DNA of 64,000 nucleotides from assembly GCA_964291505.2 (NCBI GenBank), contig OZ220216.1, positions 806,001-870,000 on the forward strand, read 5' to 3'. The DNA comes from Kistimonas sp964291505 (GTDB taxonomy: Bacteria > Pseudomonadota > Gammaproteobacteria > Pseudomonadales > Endozoicomonadaceae). Under the pieces are notes generated by a model. The model searched no databases, was not told where the DNA came from, and worked only from the letters and a program-made list of their open reading frames with translations. Below, piece after piece: positions 25,900 to 33,310 of the stretch. Both the position numbers and the translations under genes were made by a program. The first letter of the stretch is position 1. Each line of letters starts with the position of its first letter.

Positions 25900-26154
25900 T
25901 TAGAAGTGCTGTTTCATGAATGTGAAGCTGGCTCGACTCTTGCCTGTTACTTTTTCCACTTTATGGTGCCGAATGGTCTCTTCATCATCCGTGCCTTCAA
26001 GGCAGGGATCAAGCTCTCGCTCAATAACAGGCGTAACAACGACATACATACCGCAGAAGACATGGCGATTTGTTGAAATGCTTGTCATAGCAGGGCAGAA
26101 GCCTAAAGACCGTGCTTGGCCCATAGTAATGGACGATATAGTCAAATCACTCAT
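25900..26154 (-). CDS. Small hypothetical protein with strong ribosome binding site
   Basis: 84 residues starting MSDLTISSITMGQ. Its ATG is preceded by AGGAGGT with eight-base spacing, the best ribosome site in this part of the window, which is my main reason to accept it. The sequence has four cysteines (GFCPAM, HVFCGMY, DPCLEG region) and a hydrophobic YVVVTPVI strand, and it is charged at the C-terminus (DDEETIRHHKVEKVTGK). I recognise no family. It ends at the 3' end of the convergent PLP-like gene (1 bp apart). No signal peptide. Confidence 0.6.
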   Translation of the reverse strand: MSDLTISSITMGQARSLGFCPAMTSISTNRHVFCGMYVVVTPVIERELDPCLEGTDDEETIRHHKVEKVTGKSRASFTFMKQHF

Positions 26155-26290
26155 GAGATCATACCTCCTGTCTCAGAACCGATTTCAAGCGCCCTTAATA
26201 CCCTTGAATAAGTCTGGAATTCCGGTTTCTCATGAATTTTGACTGTCTAGCGCCCTCAGGGTTCCCAGTTTAGCAGCAATTGCGTATTTG

Positions 26291-27205
26291 TCAGAAAATA
26301 GCCAGCCCGGTTTTTTGGCAGAACAGCTCCAGGGCCCGCATGCCTGCCAGAGAGTTCCCTTTAGGACCCAGTGCAGGGCTCCAGACGCAGATACTCATCT
26401 GCTTGGGCACAATGGCCACAATGCCCCCGCCAACGCCACTTTTGCAGGGCAGGCCAACATGGAAGGCAAACTCGCCGGCTTCATCATAGGTACCGCAGGT
26501 CATCATCAGGGAGTTGATCCGGCGGGTCTGGTGACTGGAAAGAATCGGGCTGACGCTGCCAGGCATCCGACCAGCATTGGCCAGAAAACGGAAAGATCGC
26601 GCCAGATCCATGCAACTCATGGCTAAGGAGCACTGGTAGAAATAAGTGGTCAGGATCTGCTCGGTATCGTTAGCAATATTGTCAAAACTACATAGATAGT
26701 TGATCAACGCCCGGTTTCGGTGGCCATGCGCCAGCTCGGAGCGGAAAACCTCTTCATCGTAGGTGATGTCCGGGTTGCCGGCGCAGCTCCGGGCAAACTC
26801 GAGGATGACGTCGACCGGTTCGCTGGAGCGACTGATAATGCTGTCAGTGATCACTAATGCGCCGGCATTGATAAACGGATTTCGAGGGATTCCGTGCTCA
26901 TATTCCAACTGAGACAGGGAGTTGAAGGCATTACCGGAAGGCTCAACCCCGACCCGGCTCCACAGGTCGTCGTCGCACAGGCGCATGGCCAGCGCCAGGT
27001 TGAAAACCTTGGAGATACTCTGGATAGAAAAAGGCTTGAAGGCGTCACCGGCAGCAAAGTCCTCACCATCCATGGTGCTGATGGCGATGCCGAACTGGCA
27101 GGGATCGACTTCCGCCAGTGCGGGAATGTAGTCCGCGACAGCGCCTTCACCCAGCGTCGGTCGGATTTCTTCTATGATTTCTTCGAGGATTTTCTGATAG
27201 TACAT
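26291..27205 (-). CDS. glsA: Glutaminase A
   Basis: 304 residues of the serine-dependent beta-lactamase-like glutaminase family. The catalytic Ser-X-X-Lys lies in QSISKVFNLALAM (~residues 62-74), with PSGNAFNS, GIPRNPFINAGALV and CGTYDEAGEFAFHVGLP and the late GVGGGIVA block. It deamidates glutamine to glutamate and ammonia in the cytoplasm and can support acid resistance or glutamate supply. The length is standard (308 in E. coli). The upstream region (27206-27609) is AT-rich and begins the probable foreign island. Confidence 0.95.
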   Translation of the reverse strand: MYYQKILEEIIEEIRPTLGEGAVADYIPALAEVDPCQFGIAISTMDGEDFAAGDAFKPFSIQSISKVFNLALAMRLCDDDLWSRVGVEPSGNAFNSLSQLEYEHGIPRNPFINAGALVITDSIISRSSEPVDVILEFARSCAGNPDITYDEEVFRSELAHGHRNRALINYLCSFDNIANDTEQILTTYFYQCSLAMSCMDLARSFRFLANAGRMPGSVSPILSSHQTRRINSLMMTCGTYDEAGEFAFHVGLPCKSGVGGGIVAIVPKQMSICVWSPALGPKGNSLAGMRALELFCQKTGLAIF

Positions 27206-27609
27206 GGATTACAACACAGCTATCCGTGACAGTTTCTGATCAAATGGCGCGTTTTTATACCAGCTTGGAGAGATGGGTGCAAAAATGGTAAAGATTGGCC
27301 TTATTTATGTGCATGCTTTAATGGCATTACAACGCTCTTCTCGAAAGAGAGTTCGCAGAATCAGTATGTAATGGCTTATCAATATATCTGATGTTTGTCA
27401 TCAGTTTTGATGATTTGCTTTTTATCGATTCTGTTTTTTATAAGTCACCTGCTTTCATTATGATGATGTTTGTGGGAAAGCACTGTATGGCTTTTGGTTT
27501 TGCAGGTTGCAATGTTAGCTTTTCTGGTGGAATTGTTATTCGTTTTTTGAATTATTTGCTCTTTCTCGAATCAGTTAAGATTGTTTACATGTGAAAATGA
27601 GTCGCTTAT
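27206..27609. other. AT-rich intergenic region at the edge of a probable foreign island
   Basis: About 400 bp, clearly richer in A+T than the flanking housekeeping genes. A 67-codon plus-strand frame (27391-27594) of hydrophobic composition has no ribosome site and I do not accept it. Promoters for glsA and the NSF-like gene must lie here but I cannot resolve them. Confidence 0.45.
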
Positions 27610-28365
27610 ATGATTTCATGGCTGGAAAATGCTATGCATGACTTTTTCCTCAACCAGTCCAATCATTCTTATGCATCAAGGGTTTTTACGGACGTTTGCC
27701 GTGTTGGATGGAACGGTAGGGCAATAGGGGTTTCTAAATATATACATCCATATTCTGTTTCTAATGCTGGCTATGAATATAAGGCGTTGCTATTCTCCAG
27801 AAAAATCACCAACCTTCGATTGGTTGTGAGAATGTTGGGATGTGTGTTGAATTTTACTACATTGAAACATTCGAATATGCAGAGTGGTGATAATAAGGCA
27901 GAGTGTCGTGCGAAATTTACGATGATGTCACCCATTCGCAATGATTTAATTGATCAGTTTCCCGTTTATGTCAAGAATATTGATGAGATATTTAATAATA
28001 ATGCCTATTCGTTTGATGTCTATCGTGAAGGTTTAGGAGGTATCCCTCAAAAGCTCATTGTGTTGTGGGGTAACAATGTAAAAGGTATGGATCAATTAAG
28101 TAGTCGTTTAGGACATGTTTTGGTTGATGATGAAAAATGGTTTCGCTCGATTAATGGTGAATGGTTTTTAAGTGGGGGCAAGGAAGAAGCTGTTAAAAAA
28201 TTTAGAGGTTTGTTTGGAAAAAAACCAAAGGGAGATGGCGTTGTTGAGACTCCCCTGCCATTTAGGGTGGTACGAATTGTAGACTTTGATCGTTGTATGA
28301 TAAACCGTAATGATGAGTATGATGAGATAGTCAAGGTGTTGAGAGAGGAGTTGCAATTATTGTAA
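27610..28365 (+). pseudogene. NSF/Sec18-like AAA protein, 5' part, interrupted by IS66-family element
   Basis: 251 codons, the last altered by the insertion. Removing the IS and one target repeat joins this frame with the frame at 30101-31271 into 641 codons without a stop. In the joined protein (640 residues) this part covers an N-region of ~115 residues and most of a D1-like module: VKNIDEIFNNNAYSFDVYRE (121-140) resembles the NSF helix before D1, LIVLWGNNVKGMDQ (149-162) sits where LLYGPPGCGKTLL belongs, GGKEEAVKKFRGLF (189-202) where GESEANIRKLF belongs, and VVRIVDFDRC (220-229) at Walker B. The P-loop is lost, so D1 should not bind ATP normally. The assignment rests on motif order from memory, not on a search. 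The ribosome site is weak. Confidence 0.7.
28354..28361. repeat. Target-site duplication, left copy
   Basis: CAATTATT immediately outside the left end of the IS66-family element; identical to 30093-30100. Eight base pairs is the duplication size known for IS66. Confidence 0.9.
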
Positions 28366-30092
28366 TTGCTCAAAAAGCCTTGGTAATCGCGTAAATAGGA
28401 TTGTCGTCTATCATACCCAACCATGCCTTTTCCATTTGCTGTTCCAGATGACCAGAGAAACGAACTGGTCACAAAAATGCTCAACTACATAACAAGGGCT
28501 CAAGAGGAGAACGTCCGCCTCAAAGAGAGGATCAGCATTCTTGAGGAGGAAATACATCGTCTGAAAGGGCTTAATGGTAAACCCGACATAAAGCCCAACA
28601 CTCCGCCGAAGGATTCCGGTTCAGCAGGTGACAATCAGCCAACAGATGGATCTGAGTCTGACCATCAAAAGCGAGATACCGGAAAACCGGATGAACGCAC
28701 CCGGAAAAAACGCAAGAAGCCGCCAAAACCAAAGGATCCCACCTGCAAGCGGGTTGCTCCAGAGTCCATACCTGAAGGCGCTGTATTCAAAGGCTTCAGC
28801 ACATACGATGTGCAGGAATTGTCATTTGAAGTCAATTTCCTCCGATATGAGCTTGAGCACTGGACTACCCCTGATGGTCAATCTCTGCATGGACGTTTGC
28901 CTAAGGCCATGCAGGGCTATCATTTCGGACCAAACCTTCGTTGCTATGTTCTACACCAGCATCATGCCTGTGCTGTCACAGAGCAGCAATTGCTGGAATC
29001 ACTCTGGGACTGGGGTGTTTCCATATCAGCAGGAGAACTCAGCAACCTGCTTACCCTGAACCATGACGATTTTCACGAGGAAAAGGATGGGCTTCTGGCA
29101 ACCGGCTTGCTCCATTGTGGTTACTTGCAGGTAGATGACACAGGGGCTCGTCATAAGGGGCAGAACGGTTACTGTACTTTTATTGGCAACCCGCAGTTCG
29201 CATGGTTTGGTAGTACCGGGAGTAAAAGCAGAGAGAATTTTTTAACTTTGCTACACCGCCCCTGGCCAACACACGTCCTGAATGAGCATGCCATGGATTT
29301 TCTGGAGGAGCATAAGTTTCCAGCCAAGTGGCGTTTGGTGTTTCAGGCGTGTCTCGGTGTTCATTTCCTCAGCCTGGATTCGTGGCATGCCTTTCTGAAC
29401 GATTGCGGTCTGAAAGGCCCCATACTTCGTAAAAAAGCGTCGGAAGCGATGCTGTATGGTAGCCTCATTGCACACGGGGTTCGCCCTGACCTGCCCATTC
29501 ACAGTGACGGCGCTGGTCAATTTGATGTGTTTACCCGCTCAGGGTGCTGGCTCCATGCGTGTCGTCCGATAGAGCGGGTGATCCCGGTTAACAACGAGCA
29601 GGTGGAAGAGCAATACCAACTGCTATGCCAGTTCTGGGAACTCTACCGGGACCTCAAGGCTTTCAAGGAAAATCCAGATCAGGACTTTGCCCACAAAATT
29701 CGCAGCAGTTTCCGTCAACTGGTACAGGTCAAGGTGGAATGCAGCGGGTTACGAGAAGCCTTGGGTAATCTTGCCGTCAAAGAGCCTGAGCTACTGGCGG
29801 TACTGGATGATCCCGGTCTTCCATTGCACAACAACTTGAGCGAAAGCCAAATCAGAGAACACGTCAAGCGCCGCAAAATCAGCGGCGGCACTCGGAGCGA
29901 GTCTGGTCGACAGGCTCGCGATACCTTCGCCAGTCTCAAGAAAATGTGTCGGCTTCATGGAATTTCTTTCTGGAGTTATCTTCAGGACAGGATGCATGGC
30001 TATGACTTAATCCCCCGGTTAAGCGAGTTCATAAAGCAAGCTGTCTATGGTGATATGGACGATAGTTTTGCCAAGGTTTTTTGAGCAATTAC
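28362..30092 (+). mobile_element. Complete IS66-family insertion sequence, single-ORF type
   Basis: 1731 bp bounded by 22-bp inverted repeats (28362-28383 and 30071-30092) that match at 21 of 22 positions and begin GTAATTGCTCAAAAA, in line with the GTAA ends of IS66. It is flanked by 8-bp duplications CAATTATT. It holds one gene, a TnpC-type transposase, and lacks the tnpA and tnpB of classical IS66, as in the ISBst12 subgroup. All parts look intact, so the insertion is probably recent and the element possibly still mobile. It splits an NSF-like gene. Confidence 0.93.
28423..30084 (+). CDS. IS66-family transposase (TnpC type)
   Basis: 553 residues. An N-terminal coiled coil (RAQEENVRLKERISILEEEI) is followed by the LKGLNGKPDIKPN block, a charged linker, and a domain with Cys/His-poor LRCYVLHQHHACAVTEQQLL (the IS66 zinc/helical region). 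The catalytic DDE core has YLQVDDTGARHKG (first Asp), PIHSDGAGQFDVF (second Asp) and NNLSESQIREHVKRRKISGG (Glu, the family's NN-xE--R block). It cuts and joins the element's ends. The frame runs almost the full length of the element and shows no stop or shift. Confidence 0.93.
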   Translation: MPFPFAVPDDQRNELVTKMLNYITRAQEENVRLKERISILEEEIHRLKGLNGKPDIKPNTPPKDSGSAGDNQPTDGSESDHQKRDTGKPDERTRKKRKKPPKPKDPTCKRVAPESIPEGAVFKGFSTYDVQELSFEVNFLRYELEHWTTPDGQSLHGRLPKAMQGYHFGPNLRCYVLHQHHACAVTEQQLLESLWDWGVSISAGELSNLLTLNHDDFHEEKDGLLATGLLHCGYLQVDDTGARHKGQNGYCTFIGNPQFAWFGSTGSKSRENFLTLLHRPWPTHVLNEHAMDFLEEHKFPAKWRLVFQACLGVHFLSLDSWHAFLNDCGLKGPILRKKASEAMLYGSLIAHGVRPDLPIHSDGAGQFDVFTRSGCWLHACRPIERVIPVNNEQVEEQYQLLCQFWELYRDLKAFKENPDQDFAHKIRSSFRQLVQVKVECSGLREALGNLAVKEPELLAVLDDPGLPLHNNLSESQIREHVKRRKISGGTRSESGRQARDTFASLKKMCRLHGISFWSYLQDRMHGYDLIPRLSEFIKQAVYGDMDDSFAKVF

Positions 30093-31271
30093 CAATTATT
30101 CTTGGTCTATAAAAATTATTGTATAGATCAGAATGTTTTGGTCATAGCAACGACACGGGAGAATATGGCCCGGTTTCCATCTGATATAGTAAAGCAGGGC
30201 GTTCTTGGTTACTGGTCTGAAATGTCTTTCCCGCAAGAACAAAGAAAGCGGGATCTGATTGAGTTTTATTTGACTGATTCTTTAGGGGATCACGGCTTTG
30301 ATGCGGTGGTGCTGGAATGGTTGACTAACATTTTGGGTGAGATTTCCTCAGATGAAATTGCTTTGTTTTGTAAGAAGTTAGCATTAAATCCTGAGTATAA
30401 AAATGCAGTGTCAGCGTCTCTACTTAAGGATGATCAATGCAGGCAAAAGCGTATTCTGAGAAATATGATCAGTGATCCAATGCTGGTTATAGAAAGAAGA
30501 CGGCAAGCGGCTGCTCATCTGAAATGTGATATTCCTTATATTGAGTTAACTTCCTTTAAAAAGAGGGTTGAGGAAGCCGTACGTTTCCTGGAGTCTTTGA
30601 GTGAGCATTCTGGACAATTAGCGTGCCTGATTGTCTCAGGGGGAGGAGGTTCGGGCAGAACAGCTTTCTGCTACCAAATAATGGAAAGCTTAACGAGTTT
30701 TGATGGTTTTTTTTCGGTTGATCTTTTTGATATTAATAGATTTAAAATTAATCGATATTGTTCAAGGGCACTTGCCGTGTTGGATGCTGCGTATAACTGT
30801 AGTGCGGTCAATTCACTTGTGGTGTTTGATGATGCGGACAGTCTATCTTGTCTTGATGTTCAGATGACATTTGACGATATCAAGCCTTTAGAGCTGAAAA
30901 ATGCTTGGAAATCCCTTCAGGATAGGCATAACGCTGGAAAAAATATTGTACTTGTTTTGGTTGTCAGGTCGGACAATCTTCAGGCGCTGCAGAACACATT
31001 CTCGAGTACTCATATTTCTTATTTGGTTGAACTTGATTCTCATTTATCCGACTCAGATATAGACAAAATTCTGGATGTTAAAGGTGTTCAGAGTGCAGCA
31101 CGTAAAATGATAAAAGAGGCTTTAATTGGCTATGCTCTATCATGCAAAGCATTTATGCGGCTTATGCATCGTTGCATCAGAAAGGACGGCACAGTTGATA
31201 TGAAGACCTTCCAAAGGGAGTGCGGACTGAATTCTCTGGTAGAACGTCCCGAGTTATCCATGTTTAGCTGA
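30081..31271 (+). pseudogene. NSF/Sec18-like AAA protein, 3' part
   Basis: The native sequence begins at 30101; the first codons of this frame come from the IS end and the target repeat. In the joined protein, VLVIATTRENMARFPSDIV (263-281) matches the NSF D1 sensor-1 strand NILVIGMTNRPDLIDDAL in layout. A D2-like module then follows: GGGGSGRTAF (431-440) is a Walker A with Arg instead of Lys, LVVFDDAD (490-497) resembles Walker B VVVDDIE, VLVLVVRSDNLQAL resembles LLIIGTTSRKDVL, and the helical end resembles the NSF D2 lid. A TTG at 30081 could start a separate product, but no good ribosome site is seen. Confidence 0.7.
30093..30100. repeat. Target-site duplication, right copy
   Basis: CAATTATT immediately outside the right inverted repeat; identical to 28354-28361. 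Confidence 0.9.
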
Positions 31272-31356
31272 AAATATTAATGAAATGCCAGATTGGATTT
31301 TCACAGAAAATAGGCTCATGCAGCACTAGAGGTTTTGGATTGATTGTTAGTTGAAC

Positions 31357-31391
31357 GAATAAATCCAAACTCAATGAGTTTGGATTTATTC
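31357..31391. terminator. 17-bp inverted repeat between NSF-like gene and pyrI (probable bidirectional terminator)
   Basis: GAATAAATCCAAACTCA and its perfect complement separated by one base, between two convergent genes. The stem is AT-rich at its base, without a separate T run, so termination is plausible but not certain. Confidence 0.6.
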
Positions 31392-31415
31392 ACTAGTTAG
31401 CTGCAAAGTTTTTGA

Positions 31416-31877
31416 TTAAATGCCCGCAACAATATCCTTGCTGAAGCTCTTCTCGCAGTATTTGCACTTCATCTGCAGAGACTCTTTGGACTGGCGCAGG
31501 GAGAAGTAAGTCTGTACCGGCTCATTGTGGGTGATGCAGTTGGAGTTCGGGCATTCGAACACACCTTCGATGGACTCCGGAATGCTCATTTCGAACTTGT
31601 TCTGCACCTTGTACTCATCAATCACGTTGATGGTCGCGCCCGGTGCAAAGATCGCCAGCTCGTTGGCTTCCTTTTCGTTGAACAGGCGGTTCTCGACCTT
31701 GATGATATCCTTCAGCCCCAGATCCTTACTGGGCAGGTTGAAACCGACGGTGATGCGGACATTGGAATCCAGCAGCTGCAGCTGCTTGAGGATCTTGATG
31801 CCCTGACCGGCCGGGATATGGTCGATCACGGTGCCCTTGCGGATCGCTTCTACCTGGAGTTTATGCTTCTCAACCAT
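31416..31877 (-). CDS. pyrI: Aspartate carbamoyltransferase regulatory chain
   Basis: 153 residues, the same length as E. coli PyrI. The allosteric domain starts KLQVEAIRKGTVIDHIPAGQ with the nucleotide-site residues, and the C-terminal zinc domain has four cysteines in CPNSNC and CKYCEK. It assembles with PyrB into the c6r6 holoenzyme and gives CTP inhibition and ATP activation. It follows pyrB after 13 bp on the same strand, a pyrBI operon. Nothing unusual in the sequence. Confidence 0.97.
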   Translation of the reverse strand: MVEKHKLQVEAIRKGTVIDHIPAGQGIKILKQLQLLDSNVRITVGFNLPSKDLGLKDIIKVENRLFNEKEANELAIFAPGATINVIDEYKVQNKFEMSIPESIEGVFECPNSNCITHNEPVQTYFSLRQSKESLQMKCKYCEKSFSKDIVAGI

Positions 31878-31890
31878 GATGTCCTGCTCC

Positions 31891-32814
31891 TCAGATCGTT
31901 TCGTTCAGTACCAGCGCCAGCAGCGCTTCCCGGGCGTAGACACCATTTTCCGCCTGCTGGAAGTAGTAGGCGTAAGGGGTGCTGTCCACATCTACGCTGA
32001 TTTCGTCAACACGGGGCAGCGGGTGCAGGACGCGCAGGTTGGGCTTGGCTTCCTTCAGGGTTTCCGCACTGAGGATGTACTGGGAGGCGATCAGCTTGTA
32101 CTCGGTCTCGTCGAAACGCTCTTTCTGTACCCGGGTCATGTAGATGATGTCTACATCGTGGGCGATCTCTTCAATGCTCTGGGCGGTACGCCAGGTGATG
32201 CCTTTCTCATCCAGTTCTTCCAGCAGGTAGTCGGGCATGGCCAGGGCGTCAGGTGAAATGAAGGTAAATTCGGCATTGAAGTGGCTCATTGCCTGGGTCA
32301 GGGAGTGGACGGTGCGGCCGTATTTCAGGTCTCCGACAAAGGCGACTTTGAGGTTGTCCAGTTGGCCCTGGCATTCGTGGATGCTGAACAGGTCCAGTAG
32401 TGTCTGGGTGGGGTGCTGGTTGGAGCCGTCACCACCGTTAATCACGGGAACGCTGGCGAACTCGGAGGCGACGCGGGCTGCGCCTTCCTGAGGGTGGCGC
32501 ATGACGAAAGCATCGGTGTAGGAAGAGATAACCTGCACAGAATCTGCCAGGGTTTCACCCTTCTTGGCCAGCGAAGTGTTGCTGCCGTTGTCGAAACCAA
32601 TGAAGGTGCCGCCCAGTCGCTGCACGGCGGTTTCGAAGGAGAGTCGGGTCCGGGTGGATGCCTCGAAGAAACAGCTGGCAATGACCTTGCCTTTCAGCAG
32701 ATCCGGCCGGGGTTCCTTTTTGAGGCTTTCGGCGGTGGACACAATCAGCTCCAGCTCCTCACGGGTAAGCTCGGGGATGGAAACAATGTGTTTCTGGTAG
32801 AGAGGATTAGCCAT
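31891..32814 (-). CDS. pyrB: Aspartate carbamoyltransferase catalytic chain
   Basis: 307 residues (311 in E. coli). The carbamoyl phosphate loop FFEASTRTRLSFETA is near residues 48-62, with the active-site loop FDNGSNTSLAKKGETL, RHPQEGAARVA, GDGSNQHPTQTLLDL and HPLPRVDEI. It condenses carbamoyl phosphate and aspartate, the first committed step of pyrimidine synthesis. The ATG overlaps the 3' end of an upstream leader reading frame and lies ~100 bp beyond an attenuator, so expression should respond to the pyrimidine pool. Confidence 0.97.
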   Translation of the reverse strand: MANPLYQKHIVSIPELTREELELIVSTAESLKKEPRPDLLKGKVIASCFFEASTRTRLSFETAVQRLGGTFIGFDNGSNTSLAKKGETLADSVQVISSYTDAFVMRHPQEGAARVASEFASVPVINGGDGSNQHPTQTLLDLFSIHECQGQLDNLKVAFVGDLKYGRTVHSLTQAMSHFNAEFTFISPDALAMPDYLLEELDEKGITWRTAQSIEEIAHDVDIIYMTRVQKERFDETEYKLIASQYILSAETLKEAKPNLRVLHPLPRVDEISVDVDSTPYAYYFQQAENGVYAREALLALVLNETI

Positions 32815-33031
32815 GTTTCAGCGCACCTGTCCTTTTCCTGGGGTGAAGTCTGAAAGCCGGCTGCCGATCAGGCAGGCGGTTTCCCTGTTGTGGTTCGAGC
32901 GGATTGCGATCAAAAAAAAGCCCCTGAAATAAGGGGCTTTTTAAAATGAATAGCGATAAATGGGGAATAACAGCGCAGGGCTCAACACTGTGTGCCATTC
33001 GGTGTGTGTTTGTGCGTGCTGCGCAAATCAT
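32807..33031 (-). CDS. pyrBI leader peptide (PyrL-like)
   Basis: A 74-codon frame from ATG 33031 (a GTG at 33034 precedes it) that runs through the attenuator hairpin and stops eight bases inside pyrB. The layout is that of E. coli pyrL: a leader ORF reading across a terminator ahead of pyrB, so ribosomes following RNA polymerase would prevent hairpin formation when UTP is scarce. It contains LSLFILKSPLFQGLFF over a T-rich stretch just before the hairpin. The peptide sequence itself is not conserved with E. coli, which is usual. An AGGGAT ribosome site is rather far (11 bases). Confidence 0.65.
   Translation of the reverse strand: MICAARTNTHRMAHSVEPCAVIPHLSLFILKSPLFQGLFFDRNPLEPQQGNRLPDRQPAFRLHPRKRTGALKHG
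32912..32942 (-). terminator. Attenuator in the pyrBI leader
   Basis: Stem AAAAAGCCCCT / AGGGGCTTTTT with a six-base loop, ending on the minus strand in eight T. It lies ~100 bp before the pyrB start and inside the leader reading frame. A pyrimidine-rich stretch precedes it, as needed for UTP-sensitive polymerase pausing. Confidence 0.88.
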
Positions 33032-33106
33032 CACTGCCGGTTATCCCTGCTGCAAAACAATTCTGAAAATGCGTCCGGCCAGAGGGCTTCGGACAAATTG
33101 TGCGGC

Positions 33107-33134
33107 ATTATACGGATGGCCGGTTCTGGGTCAA
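33107..33134 (-). promoter_or_regulatory. pyrBI promoter
   Basis: On the minus strand TTGACC, 16 bp, TATAAT: near-consensus sigma-70. Transcription should start around 33100, giving a leader of ~285 nt that contains the leader ORF and the attenuator. Confidence 0.75.
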
Positions 33135-33270
33135 GCCGATTTTCATATGTTTTCGTCTGACGCCAGTCGAAGCATTCTGACCGTATTTCTATCAATGTAT
33201 CCCGCTGACAGGCGGCTGACAAGGGCATTGAATGGTTGCTGTGTTAGTTGCGCTTGCTTAGTGGTCAGTT

Positions 33271-33298
33271 TCCCGGACAGTGTCAGGCCTGTCCGGGA
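33271..33298. repeat. 10-bp inverted repeat after the RND operon
   Basis: TCCCGGACAG and CTGTCCGGGA around an eight-base loop, 13 bp beyond the efflux pump stop codon. No T run follows on the minus strand, so it is only a possible terminator or mRNA 3'-end hairpin. Confidence 0.55.
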
Positions 33299-33310
33299 TC
33301 GGCTGTATGA

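Noticed and set aside
27391..27594. 67-codon hydrophobic frame before the NSF-like gene
   Set aside because: No ribosome site, AT-rich composition makes hydrophobic codons likely by chance, no family recognised.
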